64,000 nt of DNA from Kribbella sp. NBC_00382 (GCF_036067295.1 NZ_CP107954.1:4960001-5024000); one strand, 5' to 3'; positions 35,905 to 45,010 are shown, counted from the first letter of the stretch. Program-made: numbers and translations. The notes: a model not told the origin generated them from the letters alone.

Positions 35905-36851
35905 GCGTCACTCTGCAGGGAATCCGGCGGCCGGCCCGGCAGCCGAAGGGGTCGCAACGGACCGCGATCGAGGAGACCAGGACAGACAAGATCTTCCTGT
36001 TCGGCGTCAAGATCATGCTCTGGCTGGCGCTGATCGTGGTCGCCGTGCCGCTGATCTACATCGTTGCCAACTCGTTCAGCAGCCCGTCGGCCGTCAGCGG
36101 CGGCCGGGTACTGCTGTGGCCGATCGAGCCGAGCATCAAGGCGTACCAGGAGGCCTTCAGTGATCCGTTGATCATGAAGGGCTACCTGAACTCGTTCATC
36201 TACGCGATCGGCGGCACGCTGATCAGCGTCACGCTGACGATCGCGATCGCCTATCCGTTGTCGCGCCGGACCTTCTACGGCCGCAACGTGATCATGAGCG
36301 CGCTGATCTTCACCATGCTGTTCTCCGGCGGCCTGATTCCCACCTACCTGGTGGTCCAGGACCTCGGCATGCTGAACACCCGCTGGGCGATGGTGATCCC
36401 GAGCGCGATCGGGGTCTGGCAGGTCATCATCGCGCGGACCTTCTTCCGCTCGACCATCCCGGACGAGCTCTACGAAGCGGCCACCATCGACGGAGCCAGT
36501 GATCTGCGGTTCCTCTGGTCGATCGTGATCCCGTTGTCCAAGCCGGTGATCGCCGTCATCGCACTGATGTACGCGATCTTCCAGTGGAACAGCTACTTCG
36601 ACGCCCTGATCTATCTGAAGGATCCAGGCCTCTACCCGTTGCAGATCGTGCTGCGCAACGTGTTGATCCTGAACACCCTGACCGGATCGACCACTACCAC
36701 CAACCTGGCGCAGCAGCTCGAACAGCAACAGCTGGCCAACGTTTTGAAGTACGCGCTCATCGTCATCTCGAGCCTGCCCGTACTGATCATCTATCCATTC
36801 GTCGCTCGCCACTTCACCAAGGGCGTGATGGTCGGCGCGGTCAAGGGCTGA
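35901..36851 (+). CDS. ABC sugar permease, LplC type
   Basis: The 316-residue second permease has six helices and the EAA loop EAATIDGASDLRFLWSIVIP. After a basic 40-residue cytoplasmic N-terminus, the first helix is MLWLALIVVAVPLIYIVANS. ATG at 35901 overlaps the stop of the first permease (ATGA). It pairs with the LplB-type gene to form the membrane channel of a carbohydrate importer. The lipoprotein gene follows 28 bp downstream. Confidence 0.93.
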   Translation: MSVTLQGIRRPARQPKGSQRTAIEETRTDKIFLFGVKIMLWLALIVVAVPLIYIVANSFSSPSAVSGGRVLLWPIEPSIKAYQEAFSDPLIMKGYLNSFIYAIGGTLISVTLTIAIAYPLSRRTFYGRNVIMSALIFTMLFSGGLIPTYLVVQDLGMLNTRWAMVIPSAIGVWQVIIARTFFRSTIPDELYEAATIDGASDLRFLWSIVIPLSKPVIAVIALMYAIFQWNSYFDALIYLKDPGLYPLQIVLRNVLILNTLTGSTTTTNLAQQLEQQQLANVLKYALIVISSLPVLIIYPFVARHFTKGVMVGAVKG

Positions 36852-36879
36852 AAAGCCCATCCAGAAAGGAAACACAGCA

Positions 36880-38541
36880 ATGCGCTCATCCGTGCGCACG
36901 GTCACCGCCTTAGTCGCGGCCGGCCTGCTCGCCACCGTGGCTGCGTGCAGCTCCGACAAGTCCACCGGGGCGACGAACGAGACGTCGGCCGACGGCAAGG
37001 TGATCATCGACACCTTCACGCCGGCCGACCAGACCATGAACCTGGACACCAACCAGGTCACCAAGATCATGAGCGACAAGTTCAAGATCCAGTTCCGCTG
37101 GCAGACCACCACCTTCGACGCCGGTCCGGCCAAGGAGAAGCGGCAGATCGCGCTGGCCAGCAACGACTACCCGGATCTGTTCTTCCTGATCCCCTGGGTG
37201 GACGCGTTCACGCAGGCCGAGGTGCTCAAGCTGGGCCAGCAGGGCGTCGCCCTGCCGCTGGAGCAGCTGATCAAGGACAACGCGCCGAACATCCAGAAGG
37301 CGCTGGACACCAACAAGACCTACAAGGAGATGTCGACCGCACCTGACGGTCACATCTACGCGCTGCCGCAGTGGGCCGACTGCTTCCACTGCAGCGCGTC
37401 GGACAAGCTCTGGATGAACAGCGCCTGGCTGAAGAAGCTCGGCCTGCAGCAGCCGAAGACCACCGAGGACCTGCGCAAGGTGCTGCAGGCCTTCAAGACC
37501 CAGGACCCGAACGGCAACGGCAAGGCCGACGAGATCCCGATGACGTCGGACGTCCAGGACAGCAGCCTGATCGCGTACCTGATGGGCGCGTTCGCCTACG
37601 ACCCGGTCGGCGCGAACAACGGCGTCCGGTCGCTGCTCGCCCTGAACGGCGACAAGGTGGTCACCCCGGTGAACGCCCCGGCGTGGCGCGAGGGTCTCAA
37701 GTACATCGCCTCGCTGTACAAGGAAGGCCTGATCGACCAGGCCGCGTTCACCCAGAACGCGCAGGCGCTGCAGGCCCAGGGCAACAACCCGAAGGCGATC
37801 ACGCTCGGCTCGGTACCGGTACTGCACCCGTACATCTTCGTCCAGGCCGACTCCAAGGACGGCCGGGACCGGCAGTACGACGCCGTCCCGCCGCTGACCG
37901 GCCCCGAAGGCAAGAGCTACACGGGTTGGAACTACCCGAGCTCCACCGGTTACACCTTCATGCTGACCAACAAGGCCAGCAAGGAGGCTCAGGTCGCGGC
38001 GATCAAGATGCTCGACTACATCTACACCGATGAAGGTCAGATGACGACCAACATGGGTCCGCTGGGCGTCGGCTGGAACAAGCCGGGACCGGGCGACGTC
38101 GCGCTCGACAAGAGCACCAAGCCGCTGTACAAGCCGGTCCAGAACGCTCCGAAGAACATCAGCTGGGGCGCGCTGGGGCAGTACAACAACACGCTCGCCT
38201 TCCGTAACGCGCAGGTCGTCCCGACCGACGCCCTGTCCGGAGCGGGGTACGAGCGGCGGCTGTTCGACGCCACCAAGCTCTACGAGACGCACTTCGACAA
38301 GTCGCAGTACTTCCCGCAGACCTCGGTCTGGCCGGACCCCAGCCTGAGCGGCGAGCTGGCCACCCTGCAGACCAACCTCAACTCCTACGTGAACCAGAAC
38401 CAGCTGGCGTTCATCACCGGTTCGAAGAACCTGGACACCGACTGGGACGCGTACGTGAAGGGCCTGGACAGCACCGGGATGCCGCGCTACCTGGAGATCA
38501 ACCAGCAGGCCTACGACAAGTACAAGGCCGGCAGCAAGTAA
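36880..38541 (+). CDS. Extracellular solute-binding lipoprotein of the sugar ABC importer
   Basis: This 553-residue protein has a lipoprotein signal peptide with lipobox TVAAC (Cys23) and a long family-1-type extracellular solute-binding domain, LplA-like in length. Segments DYPDLFFLIPWVDAFTQ, YALPQWADCFHCSASDKLWM and AYDKYKAGSK mark the ligand-binding lobes. AAAGGA lies about 10 bases before the ATG. With the two permeases and the GH95 gene it forms a locus for uptake of fucosylated oligosaccharides (inferred from GH95). A strong hairpin after the stop probably reduces expression of the downstream enzyme relative to the abundant binding protein. Confidence 0.92.
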   Translation: MRSSVRTVTALVAAGLLATVAACSSDKSTGATNETSADGKVIIDTFTPADQTMNLDTNQVTKIMSDKFKIQFRWQTTTFDAGPAKEKRQIALASNDYPDLFFLIPWVDAFTQAEVLKLGQQGVALPLEQLIKDNAPNIQKALDTNKTYKEMSTAPDGHIYALPQWADCFHCSASDKLWMNSAWLKKLGLQQPKTTEDLRKVLQAFKTQDPNGNGKADEIPMTSDVQDSSLIAYLMGAFAYDPVGANNGVRSLLALNGDKVVTPVNAPAWREGLKYIASLYKEGLIDQAAFTQNAQALQAQGNNPKAITLGSVPVLHPYIFVQADSKDGRDRQYDAVPPLTGPEGKSYTGWNYPSSTGYTFMLTNKASKEAQVAAIKMLDYIYTDEGQMTTNMGPLGVGWNKPGPGDVALDKSTKPLYKPVQNAPKNISWGALGQYNNTLAFRNAQVVPTDALSGAGYERRLFDATKLYETHFDKSQYFPQTSVWPDPSLSGELATLQTNLNSYVNQNQLAFITGSKNLDTDWDAYVKGLDSTGMPRYLEINQQAYDKYKAGSK

Positions 38542-38554
38542 AGCACCCCCCTCC

Positions 38555-38592
38555 GGCCGTACCGGGAGCTCCGTCCAGCTCCCGGTACGGCC
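38555..38592 (+). terminator. Hairpin between binding-protein and fucosidase genes
   Basis: A perfect 16-bp stem (38555-38570 with 38577-38592, arm core GTACCGGGAGCT) closes a 6-base loop, 13 bases after the binding-protein stop. No T-run. It may be a partial terminator or an mRNA-stabilising structure that sets the ratio between binding protein and enzyme. Confidence 0.75.
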
Positions 38593-38635
38593 GTCCCTCT
38601 GCCTTCCGCCCCCTGCCTTTAAGGAAGCTCGCTGT

Positions 38636-40909
38636 ATGTCGCACGAACTGTGGTTTCGTACTCCGGCGCCGGACTGGTTCGAGGCGCTGCCGGTCGGCAA
38701 CGGGCATCTCGGCGCGAAGGTGTTCGGCCGGGTCGCCGACGAGCGGATCGCGCTGAATCTCGACGATGTCTGGTCGGGCGCGGGTGCACGGAAGCTGGCG
38801 GTGACCGACGGGCCCGAGGTGGTGGCCGACATCCGCCGGCTGCTGCTCGAGGAGGGCGACCGGTACGCCGCGACCGAGCGATCACGTGCGTTGCAAGGGC
38901 CGCTGGTCGAGTCGTTCCAGCCGCTGGGCGACCTGCTGATCACGTCGCCTGGTGATGCTTCGGAGTACCGGCGGTCGTTGGATCTGCGGACCGGGATCGT
39001 TGCGATCGACTACAGCCGTGGGGGAGTGCGCTTCCATCGCGAGACCTATGTGTCGACGCCGGACCAGGTGATGGTCTGGACGATCGAAGCCGATGCGCCG
39101 GGTGCTATCGACGTCGACCTCGCACTGACCAGTCAGCACCCGATCAGCCTCGACGCAGCGGACATGACCGCGACGATGGTCGGGCGTGCCCCGTCGGATC
39201 TGACCATCGAGTACCGGACCAGCCCCGACCCGATCCGCTACGAGGAAGGCCAGGGGATCGGCTTCGGCGTCGCCCTGCGCGCCTTCGCCACAGGTGGAAC
39301 GGTCACCGCAACTGATGCCGGTCTCAGCGTTCGCGGTGCCGACAGCCTGACCGTTCTGTTGTCAGCAGCAAGTACTTTCCAAGGCTGGTCCGTTGTCCCT
39401 GGCTCCGATCCTGCCGTTTCGTTGCGCGAGGCAATTGACCTGCTCGAAGCGGTCGACCTCGGCGAGCTCAAGCAGCGGCATCTCGATGACCACATCACCC
39501 TGTACGACCGGGCCGGTCTGACCCTTGGCGAGCCGGTCGACCTGCCTACCGACGAACGCGTCAGCGCGGTCGCTGCCGGTGGTACCGATCCTGGACTGAG
39601 TGCGCTCATCTTCAGCTTCGGGCGCTACCTGTTGATGGCGTCCTCCCGGCCCGGAACGCAGGCCGCCAACCTGCAGGGCATCTGGAACGAGGACCGCCGC
39701 CCGATGTGGGCCAGCGACTTGACCAACAACATCAACACCCAGATGAACTACTGGCCCGCCGACGTCACCGGCCTGCGCGAGTGCTTCGACCCGTTGACCG
39801 ACCTGCTCACCGGCCTGGCCGAGTCCGGCTCCGAGACTGCCCGGATTCTGTACGACGCACCCGGCTGGGTCTCACACCACAACTCGGACATCTGGATGGC
39901 GAGCTGGCCGGTCGGCGACGGCGGCGACGACCCCGTCTGGTCGATGGCGGCCACCTGTGGCGTCTGGCTCTCGGCGCATCTGATGGAGCACCACCGCTTC
40001 CACCCGGACCTCGACTTCCTGCGTGACAAGGCGTATCCGGTACTGCTCGGCGCGGCGGAGTTCGTGCTCTCGATGCTCGTCGAGGACGGCGAGGGACGGT
40101 TGCAGTTCATCCCGTCGACCGCGCCCGAGCACCACTTCTTCGTACCGTCGGGCGAGAAGGCGTCGGTCGACCTCACCACGACGTACGACAACTGGCTGAT
40201 CCGCGAGTTGGTCGCCAATGTCGTCGAGGCCGAGGAGGCGCTTGGGTTGTCGAGCGAGGTCGCCGCGCGCGGGCAGGCCGCAGTACTACGGTTGCCGTCG
40301 ATCGAGCTCGCGGAAGACGGCCGGATGATGGAGTGGCAGACCGACTGGCCGCCCTCCGAGTTCGACCATCGGCACCAGTCCCACCTCTACGGGCTGTACC
40401 CGGGTGCACAGATCGACCCGGCCGGTACGCCGGAATGGGCGGCTGCCGTGCGTGCCTCTCTCGCAGTACGGACGTCAGGCCGGCCTGCTGGCGGGTGGAC
40501 CAGCGCGTGGCTGATCGCCTTGTGGGGAAGGCTCTTCGAGCCCGAGAAGGCGGCGGCCGTCCTGCGTGACTACACGAGCCGGCTCGTCTCGGACAACCTG
40601 CTCCACCGTGACGGCGACATCTTCCAGATCGACGCCAACTTCGGCCTCACGGCAGCCATCGCCGAACTCTTGATCCAGAGCCACACGGACGTGATCCACC
40701 TGCTGCCCGCGTTGCCTGCCGAGTGGCCGGACGGCTCGTACATCGGTCTGAGGGCTCGTGGAGGCCTTGCCTTCGACGTCACCTGGGCAGGCGGTCAGGT
40801 GCAGAAGGTCTCGGTGACCGCGGAGGTCGCAGGGACCTTCACTGTCCGTGTTGCCGATCGTGACGCCGTGGAGATCTCCATGTCAGTAGGAGAGACGGCC
40901 ATCCTCTGA
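38636..40909 (+). CDS. GH95 family alpha-L-fucosidase
   Basis: The 757-residue cytoplasmic enzyme (no signal peptide) matches glycoside hydrolase family 95: N-terminal beta-sandwich (LPVGNGHLGAKVFG), then the (alpha/alpha)6 barrel with NNINTQMNYWPADVTGL near residue 363 (the catalytic-base asparagines of the inverting mechanism), EWQTDWPPSEFDHRHQSHLY near 565 (general acid Glu) and QIDANFG near 664. It should hydrolyse alpha-1,2-linked L-fucose from imported oligosaccharides; some GH95 members act on alpha-L-galactosides. It ends the ABC transporter operon. Its stop codon abuts an iron box for the next gene. Confidence 0.92.
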   Translation: MSHELWFRTPAPDWFEALPVGNGHLGAKVFGRVADERIALNLDDVWSGAGARKLAVTDGPEVVADIRRLLLEEGDRYAATERSRALQGPLVESFQPLGDLLITSPGDASEYRRSLDLRTGIVAIDYSRGGVRFHRETYVSTPDQVMVWTIEADAPGAIDVDLALTSQHPISLDAADMTATMVGRAPSDLTIEYRTSPDPIRYEEGQGIGFGVALRAFATGGTVTATDAGLSVRGADSLTVLLSAASTFQGWSVVPGSDPAVSLREAIDLLEAVDLGELKQRHLDDHITLYDRAGLTLGEPVDLPTDERVSAVAAGGTDPGLSALIFSFGRYLLMASSRPGTQAANLQGIWNEDRRPMWASDLTNNINTQMNYWPADVTGLRECFDPLTDLLTGLAESGSETARILYDAPGWVSHHNSDIWMASWPVGDGGDDPVWSMAATCGVWLSAHLMEHHRFHPDLDFLRDKAYPVLLGAAEFVLSMLVEDGEGRLQFIPSTAPEHHFFVPSGEKASVDLTTTYDNWLIRELVANVVEAEEALGLSSEVAARGQAAVLRLPSIELAEDGRMMEWQTDWPPSEFDHRHQSHLYGLYPGAQIDPAGTPEWAAAVRASLAVRTSGRPAGGWTSAWLIALWGRLFEPEKAAAVLRDYTSRLVSDNLLHRDGDIFQIDANFGLTAAIAELLIQSHTDVIHLLPALPAEWPDGSYIGLRARGGLAFDVTWAGGQVQKVSVTAEVAGTFTVRVADRDAVEISMSVGETAIL

Positions 40910-40928
40910 TTAGGTTTGCCTATCCAAA
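40910..40928 (+). promoter_or_regulatory. Iron box (DtxR/IdeR type) upstream of the siderophore-binding lipoprotein
   Basis: TTAGGTTTGCCTATCCAAA matches the 19-bp DtxR/IdeR consensus (TTAGGTTAGSCTAACCTAA) at 16 positions. It lies 52 bp upstream of the binding-protein gene; a -10-like TAATCT at 40936-40941 follows, so Fe-bound repressor would block the promoter. A hairpin TCAACCAG/CTGGTTGA (40941-40964) occupies the leader. The box begins directly after the stop codon of the GH95 gene. Confidence 0.82.
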
Positions 40929-40980
40929 GTTGTTGTAATCTCAACCAGGCCCCCAACTGGTTGAAGAGATAGGACAGCTT

Positions 40981-42003
40981 GTGAGTGGATCGGCTCGGCG
41001 GTTGGTCGCCGGCGCGATGATGATGGCGGTGCTGCTGGCGGGATGTGGCAGCAACGACAAGAAGTCGGCGGACACCGGCGTCGGTGACACGGACGTGGCG
41101 ACCGGTGGGCGGCTGTTCTCCACTGCCGATGCGGAGACCGCGAAGCTCGGCTCGGATGCGCAGCCGGGGGCCTTCCCGCGGACGGTCAAGCACGCGCTCG
41201 GTGAGACCAAGATCGAGAAGAAACCCGAGCGGGTCGTCGTACTGGACAGCGGCGAGCTGGACGACGTGCTCGCTCTCGGCATCACGCCGGTGGGGATGGC
41301 GACCAACTCCGGGCAGACCGGCGTACCGAGCTATCTGGCCGACAAGGCGCAGGGCATCAAGACGGTCGGCAATGTCAGCGAGCTCAACATCGAGGCGATC
41401 GCCGCGCTGAAGCCGGACCTGATCCTTGGCTCCAAGCTGCGCGCCAATGACCTCTACTCCAAGCTCAGCGCGATCGCCCCGACCGTCTTCAGCATCCGGC
41501 CGGGGTTCCCGTGGAAGGAAGACTTCCTGCTGGTCTCCGAGGCGGTCGGCGAGGAGACCAAGGCGGTTCAGGTGCTGAACGACTACCAGAAGCGCGCCAC
41601 CGAGGTGAAGGGCAAGATCGACGGTTCGCCGACGATCTCGCTGGTCCGGTTCCGGCCGGGGGAGATCCGGCTGTACGGCAACCTGTCGTTCATCGGCGTG
41701 ATCCTGAAAGACATCGGGCTGCCGCGGCCGAAGGTGCAGGACGTGCAGGACCTGGCTGTGGAGGTCTCCGAGGAGAACATCGGCAAGGCGGACGGCGACT
41801 GGATCTTCTACTCCAGTTTCGGTCCCGCGACCGGTACCAAGGAGAACCAGGTCGTCGGCGGGGCGATCTGGAAGGCGTTGCCCGCGGTCAAGGCAGGCAA
41901 GGTCGCGCGGGTCAACGACGAGGTCTGGTTCCTCGGCCTCGGCCCGATCGGGGCGATGGCGACGCTGGACGACCTGGAGAAGCTGCTCGGCGGTAAGAGC
42001 TAG
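40981..42003 (+). CDS. Iron-siderophore ABC transporter substrate-binding lipoprotein
   Basis: This 340-residue lipoprotein (lipobox LLAGC, Cys22) is a class III periplasmic-binding fold: PERVVVLDSGELDDVLALGI, VGNVSELNIEAIAALKPDLI and the C-terminal WKALPAVKAGKVARVNDEVW are the FecB/FhuD-type blocks. It should capture a ferric siderophore. GTG start at 40981. The upstream iron box indicates repression in iron-replete cells. No permease or ATPase gene is adjacent, so it works with proteins encoded elsewhere. It overlaps the convergent decarboxylase-family gene by 4 bp. Confidence 0.92.
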   Translation: MSGSARRLVAGAMMMAVLLAGCGSNDKKSADTGVGDTDVATGGRLFSTADAETAKLGSDAQPGAFPRTVKHALGETKIEKKPERVVVLDSGELDDVLALGITPVGMATNSGQTGVPSYLADKAQGIKTVGNVSELNIEAIAALKPDLILGSKLRANDLYSKLSAIAPTVFSIRPGFPWKEDFLLVSEAVGEETKAVQVLNDYQKRATEVKGKIDGSPTISLVRFRPGEIRLYGNLSFIGVILKDIGLPRPKVQDVQDLAVEVSEENIGKADGDWIFYSSFGPATGTKENQVVGGAIWKALPAVKAGKVARVNDEVWFLGLGPIGAMATLDDLEKLLGGKS

Positions 42004-42446
42004 GTCGTAGGTTCGCCGCCCACGGGCAGTAGGCCGCGGGCGGCGAAGACCTTCTTGGCGGTGAAGATCGCGTTCAGTGCCTTGGGGAAGCCGCAGTAGC
42101 CGGCGGCGTGGGTGAGGGCCTCCACGATCTCGGTCGGGGTCAGGCCGACGTTGAGGGAGGTGCGCACGTGCACCTCGAGCTGCGGTTCGCAGCCGCCGAG
42201 GGCGGTGAGGATGCCCAGCGTGACGAGCTGCCGCTGCTTGGGGTCCAGGCCGGCGCGGGCGTAGATGTCGCCGAAGCCGAACGCGACGATGTGGTGGGCC
42301 AGGTCCGGCGCGATGTCGGCCAGTGCCTCCATCACGGCGGGGGCCGAGCCGCCGTCGACTGCGTTCAAGACGGCGGCGCCACGGTCGTACCGGGCCTGCT
42401 CTTCGGGGCTGTCGAGGCTGGGGGCCGGCGCGAAGGATTCAGTCAT
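42000..42446 (-). CDS. Carboxymuconolactone decarboxylase family protein
   Basis: This 148-residue protein contains one CMD domain: DPKQRQLVTLGILTALGGCE, QLEVHVRTSLNVGLTPTEI and AAGYCGFPKALNAI. The conserved Glu and His of 4-carboxymuconolactone decarboxylases are present; the peroxidase-type CxxC of AhpD is absent. It may be a true decarboxylase of protocatechuate breakdown, but no other pathway genes are adjacent. ATG at 42446 follows TACCGT by 7 bases without a ribosome binding site, so it may be leaderless. Longer readings upstream overlap the next gene antisense. Confidence 0.86.
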   Translation of the reverse strand: MTESFAPAPSLDSPEEQARYDRGAAVLNAVDGGSAPAVMEALADIAPDLAHHIVAFGFGDIYARAGLDPKQRQLVTLGILTALGGCEPQLEVHVRTSLNVGLTPTEIVEALTHAAGYCGFPKALNAIFTAKKVFAARGLLPVGGEPTT

Positions 42447-42472
42447 GCTTCGCACGGTAAGCGGTCGAAGGG

Positions 42473-43087
42473 TTACTCCGGGACACGACCCCGGTCGGTG
42501 ACCGGGATGTGTGGCGCATGTCGCTTGACCGCTTCGGCGAGGGCATCGAATTCGAGCGGCTTGCCCATGATCGCGTGGGTGCCGGGCCACTGCCGCGATG
42601 GACCCCAGTGCCTTGAGTCGCCGGCCTCGGGATGGGTGATGACGACCAGATACGGGTCCCAGCCCTCGCCGTCCTCGCCGTGATCCCAGTGCCGCTCCAC
42701 CCGGCAGATCCCGTGTACCTCGTCCCAGGGCAGGATCTGCGGCTGGTCGCCGCCGAGGTAGACGCGGTCGGCGTCGACACACAGCAGTACTTCGTCCGAG
42801 TCGGCTTCGTGGCGCGATTCGGCGGTGGTGATCGCGCCGACCAGGATGAGGATCGGCAGGCCGATCGCGAAGATCAGCGGTGCTCCGCCCCAGGACAGCC
42901 AGATGGCCTCCAGCGGTCTCCGCATGGGGGAGTCGGTGATCACGGCCCACAGGACGGCGCCGACGGTGAGCAGGATCTCGAGGGCGACGAGCAGCGCACC
43001 GACGTACAGGATGGACAGCGTCGTGCCGAGCCCGGTACGCCGTACGACGAACGGCTCTGTAGTCGTGTCCTCACGCATATCCCGCAT
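42473..43087 (-). CDS. Membrane protein with two transmembrane helices and PH-like tail, unknown function
   Basis: I do not recognise this ~204-residue protein. Two adjacent hydrophobic helices (LGTTLSILYVGALLVALEIL, PLIFAIGLPILILVGAITTA) are followed by a cytoplasmic beta-rich domain (LLCVDADRVYLGGDQPQILP, WDPYLVVITHPEAG) that resembles the PH-like domains of small actinobacterial membrane proteins. ATG at 43087 or 43078 is likely; the open frame extends to 43168 without support. It is divergent from the YegP gene. Confidence 0.6.
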   Translation of the reverse strand: MRDMREDTTTEPFVVRRTGLGTTLSILYVGALLVALEILLTVGAVLWAVITDSPMRRPLEAIWLSWGGAPLIFAIGLPILILVGAITTAESRHEADSDEVLLCVDADRVYLGGDQPQILPWDEVHGICRVERHWDHGEDGEGWDPYLVVITHPEAGDSRHWGPSRQWPGTHAIMGKPLEFDALAEAVKRHAPHIPVTDRGRVPE

Positions 43088-43198
43088 TGTCGGTGCGTGG
43101 AGGGTCCCACGCCAGAAGTCACGGCGATTCGCGGTAACACCCGCGCTCTGTCGGCGATAGTCAGGCATAGGACGACCCGTGACCAGAGAGGGTGGATC

Positions 43199-43378
43199 GT
43201 GGCGGCCAAGTTCGAGGTCTACAAGGACGCGCGAGGTGAGTACCGGTTCCGGCTGAAGGCGCCGAACGGGCAGATCATCGCGAGTTCCGAGGGGTACAAG
43301 AGCAAGGATTCCGCACTGAACGGGGTCGCGTCGGTGAAGAAGAACGCCGCCGACGCCCTCGTGGACGACCAGAGCTAG
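43199..43378 (+). CDS. YegP-like DUF1508 protein, single domain
   Basis: A 59-residue protein made of one DUF1508 repeat: KFEVYKDARGEYRFRLKAPN and IIASSEGYKSKDSALNGVAS. The Escherichia coli YegP has two such repeats in about 110 residues, so this is the half-length actinobacterial form. GAGAGG precedes the GTG start by about 8 bases. Function of the family is unknown; a stress-related role has been suggested. Confidence 0.85.
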   Translation: MAAKFEVYKDARGEYRFRLKAPNGQIIASSEGYKSKDSALNGVASVKKNAADALVDDQS

Positions 43379-43547
43379 CGCCCTGGGTCAAGGGGGTCCG
43401 GGTCCAGGCCTGTTGCCTTGGGCAACGGGTCTGGAGCCGTACCTTCGGACGGTGCGGTGGTACCAAGGGATGAAATGAGCCCGCCGTCGGGATGATCGGG
43501 GTCGCCCCGGCTTTGGTCCGGGACGGGCGTGGGCAAGAATCGACCTC

Positions 43548-44579
43548 ATGTCCGACCGCCAGACACTGCCCAACCGCCGCAAACCCGGAGCCGGCCGCCG
43601 TAAACCGGGTACCGGGCGGGCTTCCTCGCGCGCCGCTTCGCGGCAGCAACGCAAGGGCGGCAGGTGGCGCCGAGGCTGGTTCATCGCGTTGCTGGCGCTC
43701 CTGGTCACGCTGCCTCTGCTGTTCCACCGGCGGATCCCGAACTCGTTCGGCAACCTCGGCAGCCTGGTCGATACCTTCCTGCCGTGGGTCGGCGTCGCCA
43801 TTCCTTTGCTCGCCGTCGCGGCGATCGTCCGCCGCTCTGCTACTGCTGGGGTCGCGCTGCTGGTGCCGACGCTGGTCTGGGGAATGATGTTCGGCAACGC
43901 GCTGATCCCGGGCAAGGGCGGTGGCGCGGCCGATGTGCGAGTGCTCTCCCACAACGTGGACGCGGCCAACAAGGATCCGGAGCAGACCGCGCAGGACCTG
44001 CTCGCGGCCGATGCCGACATCGTCGCGCTGGAGGAGATCACTCCGGCCGACCTGAAGATCTACAAGGCGCAGTTCGCTGAGACCTATCCGCACGTGGTTG
44101 CGCGCGGCACGGTCGCCCTCTGGTCGAAGTTCCCGGTTGAGGAGAGCCAATCGGTCGACGTCGGCTTCGCCTGGACGCGTGCACTGCGTGCCGAGGTCGC
44201 GACTCCGCAGGGCAAGGTCGCGGTCTACGTCGCCCATCTGGCTTCTGTCCGGGTAGGCACCAGCGGCTTCACCTCTGACCAACGCAACAACACCATCAAG
44301 CAACTGGGCCAACAGATCGCCCAGGAAAAACTGGCCGGCGTGATCGTCATGGGCGACTTCAACGGCACCGCCAACGACCGCAGCCTCGCCCCCCTCACCT
44401 ACGGCCTCCGCTCAGCCCAAGGAGCCGCCGGCTTCGGCTTCGGCTTCACCTGGCCCTCCAAGTTCCCCATGGCAAGAATCGACCACATCCTCGTCCGAGG
44501 AGTCACCCCCACGAAGGCCTGGGTAATGGACTCAACCGGCAGCGACCACCGCCCTGTTGTGGCCGAACTCCGCATCTGA
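43548..44579 (+). CDS. Membrane-anchored endonuclease/exonuclease/phosphatase family protein
   Basis: The 343-residue protein starts with an Arg/Lys-rich cytoplasmic stretch, then three transmembrane helices (GWFIALLALLVTLPLLF, FLPWVGVAIPLLAVAAIV, GVALLVPTLVWGMMFG), then an external EEP domain: VRVLSHNVDAAN, DIVALEEITP (metal-binding Glu), VIVMGDFNGT and the terminal GSDHRPVVAEL. Enzymes of this type cleave phosphodiesters of nucleic acids, lipids or nucleotides; the membrane-anchored actinobacterial ones are not characterised. A hairpin follows at 44587. Confidence 0.88.
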   Translation: MSDRQTLPNRRKPGAGRRKPGTGRASSRAASRQQRKGGRWRRGWFIALLALLVTLPLLFHRRIPNSFGNLGSLVDTFLPWVGVAIPLLAVAAIVRRSATAGVALLVPTLVWGMMFGNALIPGKGGGAADVRVLSHNVDAANKDPEQTAQDLLAADADIVALEEITPADLKIYKAQFAETYPHVVARGTVALWSKFPVEESQSVDVGFAWTRALRAEVATPQGKVAVYVAHLASVRVGTSGFTSDQRNNTIKQLGQQIAQEKLAGVIVMGDFNGTANDRSLAPLTYGLRSAQGAAGFGFGFTWPSKFPMARIDHILVRGVTPTKAWVMDSTGSDHRPVVAELRI

Positions 44580-44586
44580 CGGCCAG

Positions 44587-44671
44587 CCCGCCACCCGTCA
44601 GGCCAGCTGGCGGGTCTGCGACGGCTGGCTGGTTTTGGTGCCGCTGGCGTGATGCAGCGCGCTAGCGGCAC
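44587..44671 (+). terminator. Two hairpins downstream of the EEP gene
   Basis: CCCGCCA/TGGCGGG (44587-44593 with 44608-44614) begins 7 bases after the stop and is followed, after a TTTT at 44633, by a second stem GTGCCGCT/AGCGGCAC (44638-44645 with 44664-44671). They probably end the EEP transcript. The rest of the 44580-45010 gap has no credible gene; it contains the dispersed repeat at 44893. Confidence 0.5.
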
Positions 44672-44892
44672 GATAACCCGCCAGCGACGACAGGCATCGA
44701 CCTGCCGTGTCGGCTATGCCGCTGGCCGGCTGTCGACCTCCGCACCCGCCCAGTCGTCTGCGGTCGTCGGCTGGGCGAGTGCGTGGACGTTTGAGTGGAC
44801 CGGCTTGTCGGTCGGCCCCGGTATGCGGAAGGCCGCGATCGGTTGTCTTCCCGCACGGTCAGCTCGGCTCGGCGGGTGTCTACTCTCGATGC

Positions 44893-44909
44893 GCGCGACG
44901 TAGGAGCGC
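44893..44909 (-). repeat. Distant copy of the 724-955 repeat motif
   Basis: These 17 bases (GCGCGACGTAGGAGCGC) are the exact reverse complement of 918-934. The similarity continues more loosely for ~50 bases (AGAGC, GGGTGGG, GAGCG blocks in the same order), so the two loci share an intergenic element family. Confidence 0.6.
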
Positions 44910-45010
44910 AGAGCTGGGTGGGTATGAGCGTCGAGTGGTGAGCTACGGAGGAGCGAGCGGCGAGGCGGCGTGGGGATGCCTGGGGTGGGGTGCTGCGGTG
45001 GGTGTGCTCG

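Noticed and set aside
36910-38943. 677-codon minus-strand frame opposite the solute-binding protein
   Set aside because: Val/Arg/Gly/Asp-rich antisense shadow with no motif; the plus strand encodes a clear lipoprotein.
42000-42950. 316-residue form of the carboxymuconolactone decarboxylase
   Set aside because: The first ~168 residues are antisense to the neighbouring membrane protein gene; the domain starts at 42446.
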